From Megaleporinus macrocephalus (Eukaryota > Chordata > Actinopteri > Characiformes > Anostomidae), in NCBI GenBank assembly GCA_021613375.1, contig CM038721.1, forward strand, positions 6,061,486 through 6,125,485: a stretch of 64,000 nt of DNA, read 5' to 3'. A program made the translations under genes and the position numbers. Positions within the stretch are counted from its first letter, which is position 1. Each line of letters starts with the position of its first letter. The notes beneath the pieces are model-generated. The model was given only the letters and a program-made list of their open reading frames with translations. It ran no database searches and was not told the origin of the DNA. Below, piece after piece: positions 1 to 11,260 of the stretch.

Positions 1-229
1 AACAATTCCGCATGACTCCACAGTTCCCACTGCTAGCAGAGGAATTCCCCAGACCACAGCATAGAGTCCAGATAACCCATTAGCTGCTACTACAGTCCCT
101 CACACAAGAAGTATGACATGACCTGAGCTTTGATGGGATGTCGTTTTCATGGAGCTGAACACCACCAGTCCAGGTAGCCACATAGCTGACGTGTAGCGCC
201 GCTTAGGTAGTCGACCTAAAGGGCCTTAT
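1..229. other. unassigned sequence
   Basis: Complex sequence with no long reading frame, no terminal repeat and no similarity to other parts of the window that I could see. Confidence 0.4.
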
Positions 230-412
230 AGCCGCAACATGTATACATTTCATGATGAATGGACAAGAAGAAATGGTACAAAATAACCTGGAAAGATGTC
301 TGGTTCCATTGATTTACATTAAAAGTAATGTATTTTATCTATTTTTCTTCCTCTGTGAAGTTATTTTTTTAGAAATATGAGTTTTTTTTATTTCCGACAG
401 CAGCGATATGTT
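230..412 (+). mobile_element. MITE family A, copy 1 (left end lost)
   Basis: Contains the family core: a TTTCATGATGAATGGAC-like block, then CTGGTTCCATTGA, and a right end ending in GACAGCAGCGATAT. The left inverted repeat is not visible. Family A is defined by the intact-ended copy at 22115-22347; it is non-coding and about 220-250 bp, consistent with a non-autonomous DNA transposon. Confidence 0.65.
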
Positions 413-470
413 ATGTTAGAGATATGATAACTAACTAGCGTTGCAAATTTTGCAGAGCCAGACTCCAAAG

Positions 471-471
<1 letters not shown>

Positions 472-550
<79 letters not shown>
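472..550. repeat. (TA)n microsatellite
   Basis: About 79 bp of uninterrupted TA dinucleotides. It abuts the left end of the next MITE-A copy, whose terminal sequence itself begins ATAT. Confidence 0.97.
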
Positions 551-554
<4 letters not shown>

Positions 555-748
555 ACTGTCCAATGAAAAACATGTATCTTCATTTTTTATTTTGAGTTTT
601 CTACATCATTTAAACATTTGTTTAGATTGTGTGAAAATTTTATGATGAATAGACCAATAGAAATGCTCCAAAATAACTTGGAAAAAATTCTGGTTCCATT
701 GACTTACATTGAAAGTAAAGTATTTTTTGGTCTTTCCTGTAATGTTGC

Positions 749-751
<3 letters not shown>
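551..751 (+). mobile_element. MITE family A, copy 2
   Basis: Begins with the family terminal repeat (GTCACTGTCCAATGAAAAAC) directly after the (TA)n tract and continues through the TGATGAATAGACCAATAGAAA and CTGGTTCCATTGACTTACAT core. It stops at GTTGCAATTA, where a second (TA)n tract replaces the expected right end. Confidence 0.8.

Positions 752-797
<46 letters not shown>
752..797. repeat. (TA)n microsatellite between two MITE-A copies
   Basis: 46 bp of TA repeats lying exactly between two head-to-head family A copies, at the position where their inverted-repeat ends would meet. Confidence 0.95.
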
Positions 798-800
<3 letters not shown>

Positions 801-1051
801 ACTGTCCAATGAAAAACAAGCATCTCCAAATTGCAACTTTACAGGAGAGACCAAACAATACTTAACTTTCAATGGAAGTCAATGGAACCAGAATTTTTTC
901 CAAACTATTTTGGATCACTTCTATTGTTCCATTCATCATGAAATTTTTGCAAAAAGTGTAAACGACCATTAGTGTGTTCGAATGATGTAGAAATCTCAAA
1001 ATCAACAAAAATGGAGACACTTTTTTCTTTCATTGGACAGAGACGATATAT
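798..1051 (-). mobile_element. MITE family A, copy 3 (inverted)
   Basis: Reverse-oriented copy: starts GTCACTGTCCAATGAAAAAC after the TA tract, has the complement of the core (AGTCAATGGAACCAGAA, then CATTCATCATGAAATTT) and ends CATTGGACAGAGACGATATA. Both terminal repeats are recognisable. Confidence 0.85.
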
Positions 1052-1252
1052 ACACCATTTTTATCCACTTTCATTTTTCCATATCATTTGAACTCGACAG
1101 CTGCTCTTTATACCCTATGAGTGTTTCATGATGAATGGACCAATAGAAATGCTCTAAAATCATTAACTTACATTGACAGAATATTTTTGTTCTCTGTTCA
1201 AATGTTACTATTTTAAAGATACTTGTTTTCCCTTGGACAGCAACAATATATA
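1052..1252 (+). mobile_element. MITE family A, copy 4
   Basis: Follows copy 3 immediately. Carries TTTCATGATGAATGGACCAA and ends CCTTGGACAGCAACAATATA. Part of the CTGGTTCCATTGA core is missing, so it is internally deleted. Confidence 0.75.
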
Positions 1253-2140
1253 AGCACCCAAGATATTTCTATTTGTTATTATTTTTATTTATCAGTATGT
1301 TTGATTCTGCACATACACAACAACTAAAGCCCAAAGCAACACGTCTCATCAGTAGGAACCCTAAACGAAACAGAACTAATCAATAGTGAACTCACCTTTT
1401 GTTTATCAGTAAAGTAAAAAAGAAGCTCATCCTAAAAAATTCCTTCACTCTTTGTTTTGCTTCTTCATGTGATGGAATTCTCTGCCTTGTTTTCTGATTG
1501 GTTGTCCCGGTCCCAGCCCTCGAGTGACCTTGCGACCTTATGGCTGTCGTGATCTCACACTATAGGCTGCTGCGACCTTTGACCCAAGGTCTTCAGTGCT
1601 TATGCCTCTGACCAGTGGGAAAGCGGGGGCCTCTACTCCCAGCATGTACGTACACACCAACAAACACCCCTAAGTAGAGCGGGGGAGGGGTGGGAGAAAG
1701 CCCGTCGGTATTGATACCCCCTCAGTGGACGAGTCTTCAAGTCTGTTGAATTTCAAAACTGGAGTCTCTCTCTTTGTTTGGCCGACAAACTCAGCACAAT
1801 AGATTAAAAAGGCCAGCATTAAGAGGGGCATCGCAGATGCCAAGACGCTTTTCTCTCCAGCTTTAAGAGGTCAGAGAAGAGGAGGGCCCAGCAAGCGTGT
1901 GGGAAACTCCAGGGCTGATCATAACAGCGATGCCCTCACACTCTTTGTTTAATGACTCTAAATGACTTCTTACTCTTCTTTTAGAAATGGTCCAACTAAT
2001 CTGATCTCAAATCTCATCACTATCTGATGGGATCCAGTAGATATATGATTTATAATTATTTTACAAGTCAAGTTTTTAATTTTGCTATAAAAAAAGTGAA
2101 GAACAAAATTGGTATTTCATTATTTGAAAGCAATCATTAT
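1253..2140. other. repeat-free non-coding block
   Basis: Complex sequence without a convincing reading frame. Around 1573-1585 the string GACCTTTGACCC resembles a DR1 nuclear-receptor half-site pair, and 1780-1960 has high-complexity, mixed-composition DNA. Whether any of it is conserved cannot be told from one sequence. Confidence 0.3.
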
Positions 2141-2141
2141 T

Positions 2142-2147
2142 GTTATT

Positions 2148-2178
<31 letters not shown>

Positions 2179-2188
2179 TTATTATTAT
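2142..2188. repeat. (ATT)n microsatellite
   Basis: Trinucleotide TTA repeats with one TTTT interruption near 2166-2170. Confidence 0.95.
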
Positions 2189-2371
2189 ATATTACTAGTT
2201 TTTAAAAAGTAACTAATTTGTAGGAACTTACTAGTAACATGTAGTAATAGTGACATTATAACCACTATTCAAAAAAAGTATCTCCATATTCTCCATTGTT
2301 TTTTATTTTTTTATGTATCATATAGAACAAGGTAGCAACTGAAGTTGCTAACCAACTTGCTCCGTAAGTCA

Positions 2372-3262
2372 TAAGTAAGTCGTTGTAATACCACTTTGTA
2401 CCTGAAGAGGTGATTCTGAGTCATCGTAACGCCACTTTATACCTGAAGAGGAGATAGTGAGTCACTGTAGTACCACTTTGTACCTGAAGAGGTGATACTG
2501 AGTCATTGTAACATCACTTTGTACCTGAAAAGGTGATAGTAAGTCACTATAATACCACTTTGTACCTCTAGAGGCAATAATGAGTCACTGAAGTACCACT
2601 TTGTACCTGAAGAGGTGATAGTGAGTCACTGTTATACCACTTTATACCTCTAGAGGCAATAATGAGTTACTGTAGTACCACTTTGTACCTGAAGACGTGA
2701 TAGTGGGTCAGAAGTAAGTCATTGTAATACCATGTTGTACCTGAAGAGGTGATACTGAGTCATCGTAACACCACTTTGCACCTGAAGAGGTGATAGTAAT
2801 CACTATAATACCACTTTGTACCTCTAGAGGCAATAATGAGTCACTGTAGTACTATGTTGTACCTCTAGAGGCAGTAATGAGTCACTGTAGTACCATTTTG
2901 TGCCTCTAGAGGCAATGATGAGTCACTATAGGACCACTTTGTACCTGAAGAGGTGATAGTAGTCACTGTAGTACCACTTTATACCTCTAGAAGCAATAAT
3001 GAGTCACTGTAGTACCACTTTGTACCTGAAGAGATGATAGTGAGTCACTGTAGTACCATGTTGTACCTGAAGAGGTAATAGTGAGTCACTGTAGTACCAC
3101 TTTTTACCTCTAGAGGCAATAATGAGTCACTGTGGTACCACTTTGTACCTCTAGAGGCAGTAATGAGTCACTGTAGTACCACTTTTTACCTCTAGAGGCA
3201 ATAATGAGTCACTGTAGTACCACTTTGTACATGAAGAGATGTTAGTGAGTCACTGTGGTGTG
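2372..3262. repeat. 41-bp minisatellite with two unit types
   Basis: About 21 units of 41 bp built on GTACCACTTTGTACCT. Two alternating subtypes differ in the middle: GAAGAGGTGATAGTGAGTCA versus CTAGAGGCAATAATGAGTCA. The subtypes are interspersed rather than sorted into blocks, with a few units shortened by one to three bases. No long open frame and no sign of function. Confidence 0.95.
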
Positions 3263-3859
3263 GAGTTGAATGAGTCCAACATAAGAAGATGAAGAAGTAG
3301 TGCTGCTGCCCTGACGGCTTATTCTAACCTCTTGTCAGTCATGTTGAAGGCGCTGCTCCCAGTCAGATCATTTAAGAACAGGTAGCCAATGAAAGACAGG
3401 TAAATGCAACGATGGCCAAAGCTCTTGGTGAGTACCGGCCGCTGCCACCCACTCTGGGCAAGTAACCATGTTCAGCAGCAAAACAGAAGAAGTGATATAA
3501 ATAGAAGCAGAACAGGAGTCAGCACTGGAGATGCTCTTGGAGAGTAAAGAGATGAAGCTTGATGCGGAATGTTTCTTCTACAATGGTAAGAAGTAAAGAG
3601 GGAGGAAGAGAGGCGGTGAAAACCATAACTTTCTGGAATATGTTGCCACCTACTTTGTAGAGGGTGAATTTGATAGGTCACCTTACAAACTGCTCCTTGA
3701 ATAATTTTTAAAACAATTCCTTCAGCAGCGCATTGTGCTGCATACAAACTGATGCTTAGCTCATTAGCTCATTAGCTCATACCAGTGTTTATATTGTTTT
3801 TAGCATTAATTTAGAATTAATGTCAATAACAAACTGGGTTAAAAGATAATTAGCTCATA
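3263..3859. other. unassigned sequence
   Basis: Mixed sequence after the minisatellite. A donor-like GGTGAGT occurs near 3427, but there is no matching acceptor plus open frame, so I do not call an exon. A short direct repeat (TTAGCTCA, three times) sits at about 3755-3780. Confidence 0.35.
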
Positions 3860-4697
3860 CTAAACATTTCAAAAACAAAAATTATTATAACTGGGTCAAA
3901 ATCATCACCAGAAGGGGAACAAAAGTTAACATTAAATATTGACAAAGGAAAAATTGAGCAAGTAAAAGAAGTAAAACTATTAGGTGTTATAATTGACAAC
4001 GGATTATCATGGCGGAAACATATTGAATATATAGCTATAAAAATGGGAAGAGGTTTATCTGTAATAAGACGATGTTCAGGATTTTTTCCACCGAAAGCTT
4101 TAAAATTAGTCACACAGGCCTTAGTACTGTCTAATCTAGATTACTGTGTTACAACAAATAAAAGAGAGAGAAACCAATATGACAAGATACTCAACTAAGA
4201 ACTATTTTAAATTACCGAGAGCTAAAACTAACCATATGAGCAGAACAGTGATTTATAGAGCTATTAAAGAGTGGAATTCCTTACCTGACTCACTGTTCAT
4301 CACTGATAATACAATACATTTTAAAAACTACTAAAAAAACACTGATACTGATCATAAAACTAAATAAATAAAAGTTAAAAGTAGATTAGGAAAACTTGTT
4401 CAAGGGGAATAGCGAGTTTTTTGGGATTATAATGACATTTTTGTCATTTTTTTCATTTTGTATACATCTGAAATATACATGGAGTATGTTCTTCTTTTCT
4501 TTTTCCTTTAATGTATATGGATAATATATATCATCCTTTCATATACATTTGGAATATACATAGAATATGTTCTTGTTTTCTTTTGTATATGTTCAATGTA
4601 TATGTGTGTTTTACGTTTGATGGACCCCAGGAAGAATAGCTGCTATTTCTATAGGAGCTAATGGGGATCCAAATAAAATAAACAATAAACAATAATA
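3860..4697 (+). mobile_element. L2-like LINE 3' end with decayed reverse transcriptase
   Basis: From about 3869 the plus strand reads as the C-terminal part of a non-LTR reverse transcriptase: KEVKLLGVIIDNGLSW, then a run ending LSNLDYC near 4145. Relative to other LINEs about 70 codons are then missing and the frame shifts; the frame at 4146-4334 continues with the typical end block RYSTKNYFKLPRAKTN ... AIKEWNSLP before a stop. The 3' tail (about 4615-4697) has GACCCCAGGAAGAATAGC, GGGGATCCAAATAAAATAAA and a short (ACAATAA) repeat, the fish L2-type 3' end. A 5'-truncated, inactive copy. Confidence 0.88.
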
Positions 4698-4949
4698 TGG
4701 CAGCAATTTTGAGAAGTTATTCAATGTTGAGAAGTTATTTAATATGCAAAATATTAAAATATACACCATGCAGCAATGCAGCACTATACTTCTAAAAAAC
4801 AATGTTTTTAGGAATTCCTAGAAAAAACAGTAAACAAGTGTAACACCTACAGTCTATACATTCTGCACAACCTGCTGTACTGTATATACTATATACTGTA
4901 TATATTAGCTGCTAATGTATACAAGTTTAATAAAACTAATATCTGAATT

Positions 4950-5521
4950 ATCTGGCAAACACAGTGTCGTGTGTACAGTGTGACACTGACATGCTGGTGG
5001 TGTGTTAGTGTGTGTTGTGCTTGTGTGAGTGGATCAGTTTTTAAATACTGTGTCCACTCACTGTCCACGCGTTACTGGTCTACCTTGCTGGTCCACCTTG
5101 TAGATGTAGAGTCAGAGACAGTAGCTCATCTGCTGCTGCACTGTTTGTGTTCTCTAGTTTTTCATCAGTGCCCACAGGACAGCGCCCACAGGACACTGTT
5201 GTCCGGATAGTTTTGGCTGGGGAGCTGTTCTCAGGTTTTTAAACACTCCAAACACAGCACTGCTGTGTCTGATCCACTCACACCACTACAACACACACTA
5301 ACACACCACCACCACGTCAGCGTCACTGCAGTGCTACCCACCTTCTTAATTATACCTGCTCTGTGGTGGTCCTGTGGGGGGTCCTGACTATGAAAGAACA
5401 GGGTTAACAGAGTATACAGAGAATCAGATGAACTACAGCCTATAGATGTAGCTCCTATATGGACAGTGAGTTTAAATACAAGGAGGTGGTTTTAGTGTTA
5501 TGACTGATCGGTCTAGATGTG
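4950..5521. mobile_element. family B palindromic interspersed repeat, copy 1
   Basis: Contains inversely repeated blocks (TGGTGGTGTGTTAGTGTGTG at the left, its complement ACACACTAACACACCACCAC at the right), plus CTGGTCCACCTTGTAGATGT and an end reading GTTATGACTGATCGGT. I recognise this as a repeat common in otophysan fish genomes, non-coding and probably a non-autonomous DNA transposon. The left terminal repeat is missing. Related copies lie at 18132-18485 and 36978-37590. Confidence 0.75.
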
Positions 5522-5954
5522 TTGATGGCAAAAGATTGCGTGAGGGCTGGTGGGAGGAGTAACTGAGCCCACCCCCATGACGTTGCACACAAGAGTTAAA
5601 CTAAAATATGCTTTTAATTCTAATAACAACGTGATATGCTATATGATTACACTATACAATACACTAAAATGATCAATCTGGCCGCTGATGTCATAATTAC
5701 ACATTTTCATGTCACCTTTCTTTCTCTCCTTCACACATACACAGTCTTACAGACATACACACATATCCCCACACCTCTCCGTACAGTGTGACGCCTTCAG
5801 AGAGGTGTTTATTGATCACAGTGTAGCACAAACGTCTCCCGATTCTAGGTGCTGTAACAGGACAGAGATTAGAGTACAAACAGTGGAGGTGAAAGGTTCA
5901 GTGCAGAGAGAGAGAGAGATAATGGTGTAGACCAGAAGTGAGAACTCCAGTGCT
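5522..5954. other. unassigned sequence
   Basis: No reading frame or repeat recognised; a short (GA)n run lies near 5906-5920. Confidence 0.4.
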
Positions 5955-5986
5955 GGGGGGGGTGGGGGGGGGTGGGGGGGGGTGGA
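5955..5986 (+). repeat. G-run, predicted quadruplex former
   Basis: Three runs of eight G separated by single T, preceded by CT. One such stretch can supply four stacked G tracts, so a stable G-quadruplex on the plus strand is expected from base composition alone. Confidence 0.8.
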
Positions 5987-5997
5987 CGTGTGTAGAC

Positions 5998-6130
5998 ATT
6001 CAAGCCTGTTTCCAAAAGAGTTAGGATGCTGAGGAAAAAGTATATACAAAGGATGACGTAATCATTTAATTTAAATAATTTAAATCTTATATTTACATAT
6101 ACTTCATAATATGTCCAATAGAGAAATATA
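5998..6130. mobile_element. fragment of a fish DNA-transposon-like repeat
   Basis: TTTCCAAAAGAGTTAGGATG followed by AT-rich sequence resembles the end of a widespread fish repeat (CCAAAAAAGTTGGGACGCTG type). Only one end is recognisable. Recognised from memory, so tentative. Confidence 0.35.
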
Positions 6131-6431
6131 ATATTTGCCTGTTTTTTATTTGACTCCAGCAAAACAATTTGGTGGATGTTCAGCTCTGTGTTCATCAGCT
6201 AAGAAGAGCTCTCGGTAAGTGTTTGGGAACTGAAGAGACGGTTGCTGTCGTTCTGAAAGTGAAAAGTTTCCATTCTTGCTTGAGATCAGATTTCCTTTGT
6301 CCTGTTTTTTCCTAACGTAATGCTTCAGATGTTTTCAGTTGCCATGCACAGCCATGCTTCTGTAATACGTGCAAGAATGAGGTTACTTCTGTTGCTGAAG
6401 AAGACGTAGTCTGGAAGGCAGCATATGTATA

Positions 6432-6740
6432 TACACTACCGCTCAAAAGTTTAGGATCACTTTAGAATTTCATTGCATGCAATTTTCATGCAACTCACAA
6501 ACAATATTGTCCATTTCACAATTAATGTAAGTGTATCAGATGATTTTTAAATAATAAAAATGTTTGTATTAAAGTCTATTTTTGTATAGAGGCTTATTTT
6601 GCATACGGTCCTATTATCAGCAATTCTCAGTCCTCTGTTCTAGGTTAGTTTAGTATCTGAAGATCAGCAGTTGATGGCTTACTGACCGACTCACAATGAC
6701 CAGAAAGAAACAACTTTCTTTAGAGACCCGTCAGTCCATT
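6432..6740 (+). mobile_element. Tc1-type MITE, internally deleted, right end lost
   Basis: Left terminal repeat TACACTACCGCTCAAAAG is followed by the same interior as the full copies at 9314, 32886 and 54614, with about 140 bp removed near 6640. It ends at TCAGTCCATT, where a (TA)n tract replaces the right end. The start of a transposase-like frame (ATGACCAGAAAGAAACAAC) is retained near 6696. Confidence 0.85.
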
Positions 6741-6741
6741 A

Positions 6742-6806
<65 letters not shown>

Positions 6807-6832
6807 CACACACACTAGTATATATATATATA
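6742..6832. repeat. (TA)n with short (CA) interruption
   Basis: About 60 bp of TA, a CATACACACACACTAG interruption, then about 16 bp of TA. Confidence 0.93.
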
Positions 6833-7015
6833 GAGTAGAGGATGTGTTCACTTATTTATACACATAGGGAATCAACAAAACCTGTCATTTGACCAGAGGG
6901 GTCCAAAGCTTTTGCACACTGCTGCCTTTCATGCTGTACACCCGGGATCAATTCCCCACCCAGGCAACAACCCTACGCTGTACCAAGAGTCCTTGGGTAA
7001 CAGGGACCTAACAAG

Positions 7016-7652
7016 GTAAACTGTAACACTACCTTCACCTACCTGTGTACAGGTAAACTGTAACACTACCTTCACCTACCTGTGTACAGATAAACTATAA
7101 CACTACCTTCACCTACCTGTGTACAGGTAAACTGTAACACTACCTTCACCTACCTGTGTACAGGTAAACTGTAACACTACCTTCACCTACTGTGTACAGG
7201 TAAACTGTAACACTACCTTCACCTACCTGTGTACAGGTAAACTGAAACACTATCTTCACCTACCTGTGTACAGGTAAACTGAAACACTATCTTCACCTAC
7301 ATGTGTACAGATAAACTATAACACTACCTCCACCTACTTGTGTACAGGTAAACTGTAACACTACCTTCACCTACTGTGTACAGGTAAACTGTAACACTAC
7401 CTTCACCTACCTGTGTACAGATAAACTGTAACACTATATTCACCTACTGTGTACAGATCAACTGTAACACTACCTTTACCTACCTGTGTACAGGTAAACT
7501 ATAACACTACCTTCACCTACTGTGTACAGGTAAACTGTAACACTACCTTCACCTACTGTGTACAGATAAACTGTAACACTACCTTCACCTACTGTGTACA
7601 GGTAAACTATAACACTACCTTCACCTACTGTGTACAGGTAAACTGTAAGTCT
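7016..7652. repeat. 36/37-bp minisatellite
   Basis: About 17 units beginning AGGTAAACTGTAACACTACC and ending in CTACCTGTGTAC (37 bp) or CTACTGTGTAC (36 bp). Consecutive 36-bp units at 7500-7650 keep a frame open with a 12-residue period, but this is only a consequence of unit length. Confidence 0.96.
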
Positions 7653-8440
7653 TTCTGAATAAGAACGTCAGCCTGTAAATGTAATGTACATGTATTTGAT
7701 TGACTGTAGATACACTAGGGGTCCAGCAGGTTTGGAGCAATAGGTTAAACACTGACTCTGGAACTGCTCATGAATTCATCAGCATCGATAAAGTTCTCAG
7801 ATGAGAAAAGAGCTGAACTACAGACGCCTGCAGCGCTTCAGGCTTATTCAGCTCATTCTTTCACACTTTGATGAACGCTCAAATGAGACACAATTTAATT
7901 TGGCTCGAACCGTGTAAGCCTTTCAGTTCGAGAGTGAGAAAAGAACAAGGAGTGAGAGAAACAAAGAGAGAGAGAGAGAGAGGGAGAGGTTAAGTCTGCC
8001 TTGTTAATGAGTCTGTTAGCACAAGTGTCTCATTGACTGGGAGGTGCAGGAGAAACAAATCAAATTCATCACAAGGTTAATAACGTGGATTAAAAAAAAA
8101 AATTCACCAACTACTGTCGCACATCTTCATGTCACTGAAAACAAAGAGTTTTTGTGTGTAGGCTGAGCCTTATTTTGGCCCCGCCCCTGTCTTTTAGAGC
8201 AGAAGGTGGAAGCGAGACTGCCTCCATATCCATCATGGCCAGTTAGATCTCGCTAGTTTGAAGTAAATGTGTTAAGAAATGTCCTAGTGATCAAATGGAA
8301 TGATGTCATTACCAAAACAATGAAATTACCAAAATTTCCACCCAAGAAAGCAGCCACTGTTGAAGCATTTAACGTTCCTCTCAACTTTTTAGTAGAACAC
8401 ATTTTGAGTCACTAGATCTTAAAGGCTAATAACTCTAAAT
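7653..8440. other. repeat-free block, possible conserved non-coding DNA
   Basis: 7700-8090 is complex and AT-balanced with homeodomain-like words (AATTTAATTTGG, GTTAATGAGTCTGTTAGC) around a short (GA)n at 7966-7983. No open frame. Conservation is a guess. Confidence 0.28.
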
Positions 8441-8734
8441 TATTAAGACAGGTTGTTTCATTTGATTTTCTGTAAAATCCTTTATTTGAAGTTTCATAAA
8501 TAATTCATTCAGTTCAGCATTTAAAACAATAAATATTATTGAAATATACTGAATTGTATTTGTAATTTGTTTGGTCTTTCAGTTGCTGATGACAAAATGC
8601 TGATATTAGGCTACTCCAGTATACAGGATATGGTATTGAATCATGACACAAGTTCGAAATTTTAAGGGTCCGGATCTGGGCCTGAGGAAATTTCCTCTAT
8701 CTGGACCATACTGAATTCTAATTGAATACCCCTG
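8441..8734 (+). mobile_element. hAT-like element remnant, satellite part missing
   Basis: Matches the end region of the hAT-like elements at 24135-26028 and 58955-60295: ATAAATAATTCATTCAGTTC, AATATACTGAA and GATGACAAAATGCTGATATT, ending AATTGAATACCCCTGG, the complement of the CAGGGGT terminal motif. The 17-bp array present in the two larger copies is absent. Confidence 0.72.
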
Positions 8735-9149
8735 GTCTATTTGTTGCTTTATGCCAAGGGTGTATATGCTAAGCTACTGTAATTAGAATTCTTAGAAGTA
8801 TTACTACCCAAAACTTTTCTATTGCTTTTCTATGTGGTGAGGACATTAAAGGGTTAATAAAACTAGTGTTATTAGGGTATATGACCACTCAACGCATTCA
8901 TATAAGCAGTATAAATAGGGTTGTCACTATATTAGCAAAAGAGTATTCCACTGGCTATTAATACTAATGAATAGTTAATACAATTGTAAAATACAAAATA
9001 TAAGGCATCCATAAAGTGGATATTATAGTTATAACCGTTATAACAGTTATAACATACTGCATTACAGTTATAGCCAAGTTTTGCAACATACTTGTATTAC
9101 CTAAATGTAACTCATCCAGTTCATGAAATTACTGAATGATAAGAGATTC
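8735..9149. other. unassigned AT-rich sequence
   Basis: AT-rich DNA with short ATTATAG/GTTATAAC direct and inverted words at 9025-9080; no repeat family or frame recognised. Confidence 0.35.
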
Positions 9150-9282
9150 AAGATAGATTCAAGAGTTTTATTGTCATATGCACAGCAGAAACAGACAGTT
9201 ACGCTGTACAATGAAATTCTTACTTTGCTGTTCCTCCATTCACCAATAGATAAAGATAACAAAAAAAATGATTAAAAAAATT

Positions 9283-9318
<36 letters not shown>

Positions 9319-10040
9319 TACTGCTCAAAAGTTTAGGATCACAGTGAAATGTTTTTATTTTCAATGGAGTATCTTCTTCCTTAACACAACAATGGACTGA
9401 CGGGTCTCTAAAGAAAGTTGTTTTTTTCTGGTCATTGTGAGTCGGTCAGCAAGCCATCAACTGCTGATGCTTCAGATACTAAACTAACCTAGAATGTTGT
9501 TCTCCCTTTTATACTCACTTATTAGTAGAATGTTTTTCAGCTGTGCATCACAATTGAGCAAGAGTGTCCTAACAACCAATTAGTCCAATAACATCCTTAA
9601 CTTGGATTGGTGGCCGTACCAGGAGATTTAGACAGAGGACTGAGAATTGCTGATAATAGACTATATGTAAAATAAGCCTCTATACAAAAATAGACTTTAA
9701 TACAAACATTTTTATTCTTTAAAAATCATCTGATACACTTACAGTAATTGTGAAACGGACAATATTGTTTGTGAATTGCATGAAAACTGTATGAAATGAA
9801 ATTCTAAAGTGATCCTAAACTTTTGAACAGTAGTGTATATATACAAAATATATAAAGTATAATAATATAAGTTGAAGTAATTAAAATGAAAGTATTTTTT
9901 TCTTTTTTATAATTAAAAATAATGTGCAAGTATGAAGAGCAGCAGCCATGAAGTGTAAGTTGCAACAAACAAATGTAAACAATAGTGTTTTTCTGCAAGT
10001 AGTAAATGTAAACAGCGAATTTAAACAGTATAAGACCAGT
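9150..10040. mobile_element. unclassified interspersed repeat split by a Tc1 MITE
   Basis: 9150-9313 (TTCAAGAGTTTTATTGTCAT, ACGCTGTACAATGAAATTCT, CACCAATAGATAAAGATAAC) and 9838-10040 (AAGTTGAAGTAATTAAAATG onward) are the two halves of one repeat. The second copy at 38266-38740 lacks the Tc1 MITE but holds a different insertion. Class uncertain; the family resembles a retroposon tail common in fish. Confidence 0.65.
9314..9837 (-). mobile_element. Tc1-type MITE, full length
   Basis: About 524 bp with inverted ends TACACTACTGCTCAAAAG (left) and CTTTTGAACAGTAGTGTA (right), inserted in TA-rich DNA as expected for Tc1/mariner. In reverse orientation the interior starts a short transposase-like frame (MTRKKQLSLETRQ type) and then runs into the other end, so it is a deletion derivative of a transposase-coding element. 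Confidence 0.93.
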
Positions 10041-10892
10041 AATAACAGGTAATACCAGTAATAACAGGCAATACCAGTTATGTTATGCCTTATGAACTGT
10101 AAACATTATTACAAACTATATCATTATATTGCACAATGCATCACGTTAACAATCCACAATGCATAATAAACACATACTGCTACAGACGTTAACGTGTTAG
10201 ACATATATTCACAGTTTATTGTAGCTTCGGCATTCATAGAAAGCCTTAGCATGAATTCTGGCATCTCTCTCTGAGAGTGGGACAGGAAGAGCTGTGTCCT
10301 CAGAGCAGGATTAGATTCCGAGGACATGTGCTGAAGACACGCACACAAAGGGCTTTGTGGCAACTCCCGAGGCTTTTAATCACAACCATGTGGAAATAGT
10401 GTCCTATCATGCAATAAAGTGTTAAATTGGCATTCTGGTTATGGTTGACATCTCTTTTTATCTGTCCCTTCTTCCCTCCCTCCCTCTCCCTCTCCTTCTC
10501 TCCCTTCCTCTGTTTAACCAGCGCAATCCATTTTCCAAGACAAAGTCTAGCTCTCTCTGCCCGACTCGCTCATCTAAGCAGGCCAGGAGTCAAAGAATGA
10601 CTTTCCTCCACCATGGCCTGAATGCAAAACTTTTCAGGACCTAGAAAACTTCAGTCCCAGACTCATGTTGCTCATAATTATAGCATTTAATGAAAGCTAA
10701 CGTTAATGAAAACGTTTCCTCCTTCCCAGAAAGTGTAGCTGATCAGCCAAGACACTGTTTTGGCAGAAGATTTTAGTTTAGTGCTGGAGCTACTGGGGTA
10801 ACATAATTAACAGGTAATGAAAGCCTATGTGCGCCAATTAACACTCCGCTTATTCCTTGGCTAAATCACTTTAAGGGTCTGGAAACATATAT
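10041..10892. other. non-repetitive block
   Basis: No frame with gene-like features. A pyrimidine-rich run lies at 10461-10510. Stretches such as 10360-10440 and 10830-10880 are complex and could be conserved, but nothing in the sequence proves it. Confidence 0.28.
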
Positions 10893-11259
10893 TGTAGCAT
10901 TCCGCTATTGGCTTGCGCCACTGTGGATGAGCGGGGGCTCATGGGACGCACCAAACTCACAGTAAGAGAGTTCCTATCCACGGTTGGCTTGTGAGACTGG
11001 ATGAGTGAGGGCTCATGGGAAGCGCCAAACTGGCAGTAAGAGAGTTATTAAGTCTTGTAAGTAGTTGTGACTGTTAGCTTAAAGATGTGTAAAGGGGCTG
11101 CTTGTGTATTCTGTGCTGGGCTGTAGTGCCTACAGTCAGGTTGAAGTGTGTGGATGCTGAAGTTCTTGTGATCTCAGTCATTCAGCTAGTCGCCCTGTTC
11201 AATAAAAGAGCATTATCCTAAAGCATGGCTCCCACGTCTTGCTCTTTGCTGATGTTACA
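10893..11259 (+). mobile_element. candidate LTR of a retroelement
   Basis: Starts TGTAGCA and ends TGTTACA, giving near-perfect short inverted ends of TG...CA type. Contains an AATAAA at 11201-11206 about 50 bp before the end, as expected for the R region. The upstream part holds a degenerate direct repeat of about 65-70 bp (10911-10975 and 10985-11049, shared core GGCTCATGGGA ... CAGTAAGAGAGTT), like duplicated U3 enhancers. No second LTR copy was found, so the assignment is provisional. Confidence 0.55.
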
Positions 11260-11260
11260 C

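Noticed and set aside
2372..3262. CRISPR-like array
   Set aside because: Units are contiguous with no unique spacers; it is a eukaryotic minisatellite.
3427..3433. Splice donor GGTGAGT
   Set aside because: No open exon or acceptor upstream fits it.
7449..7658. Repeating 12-residue frame
   Set aside because: Same artefact in the 36/37-bp minisatellite.
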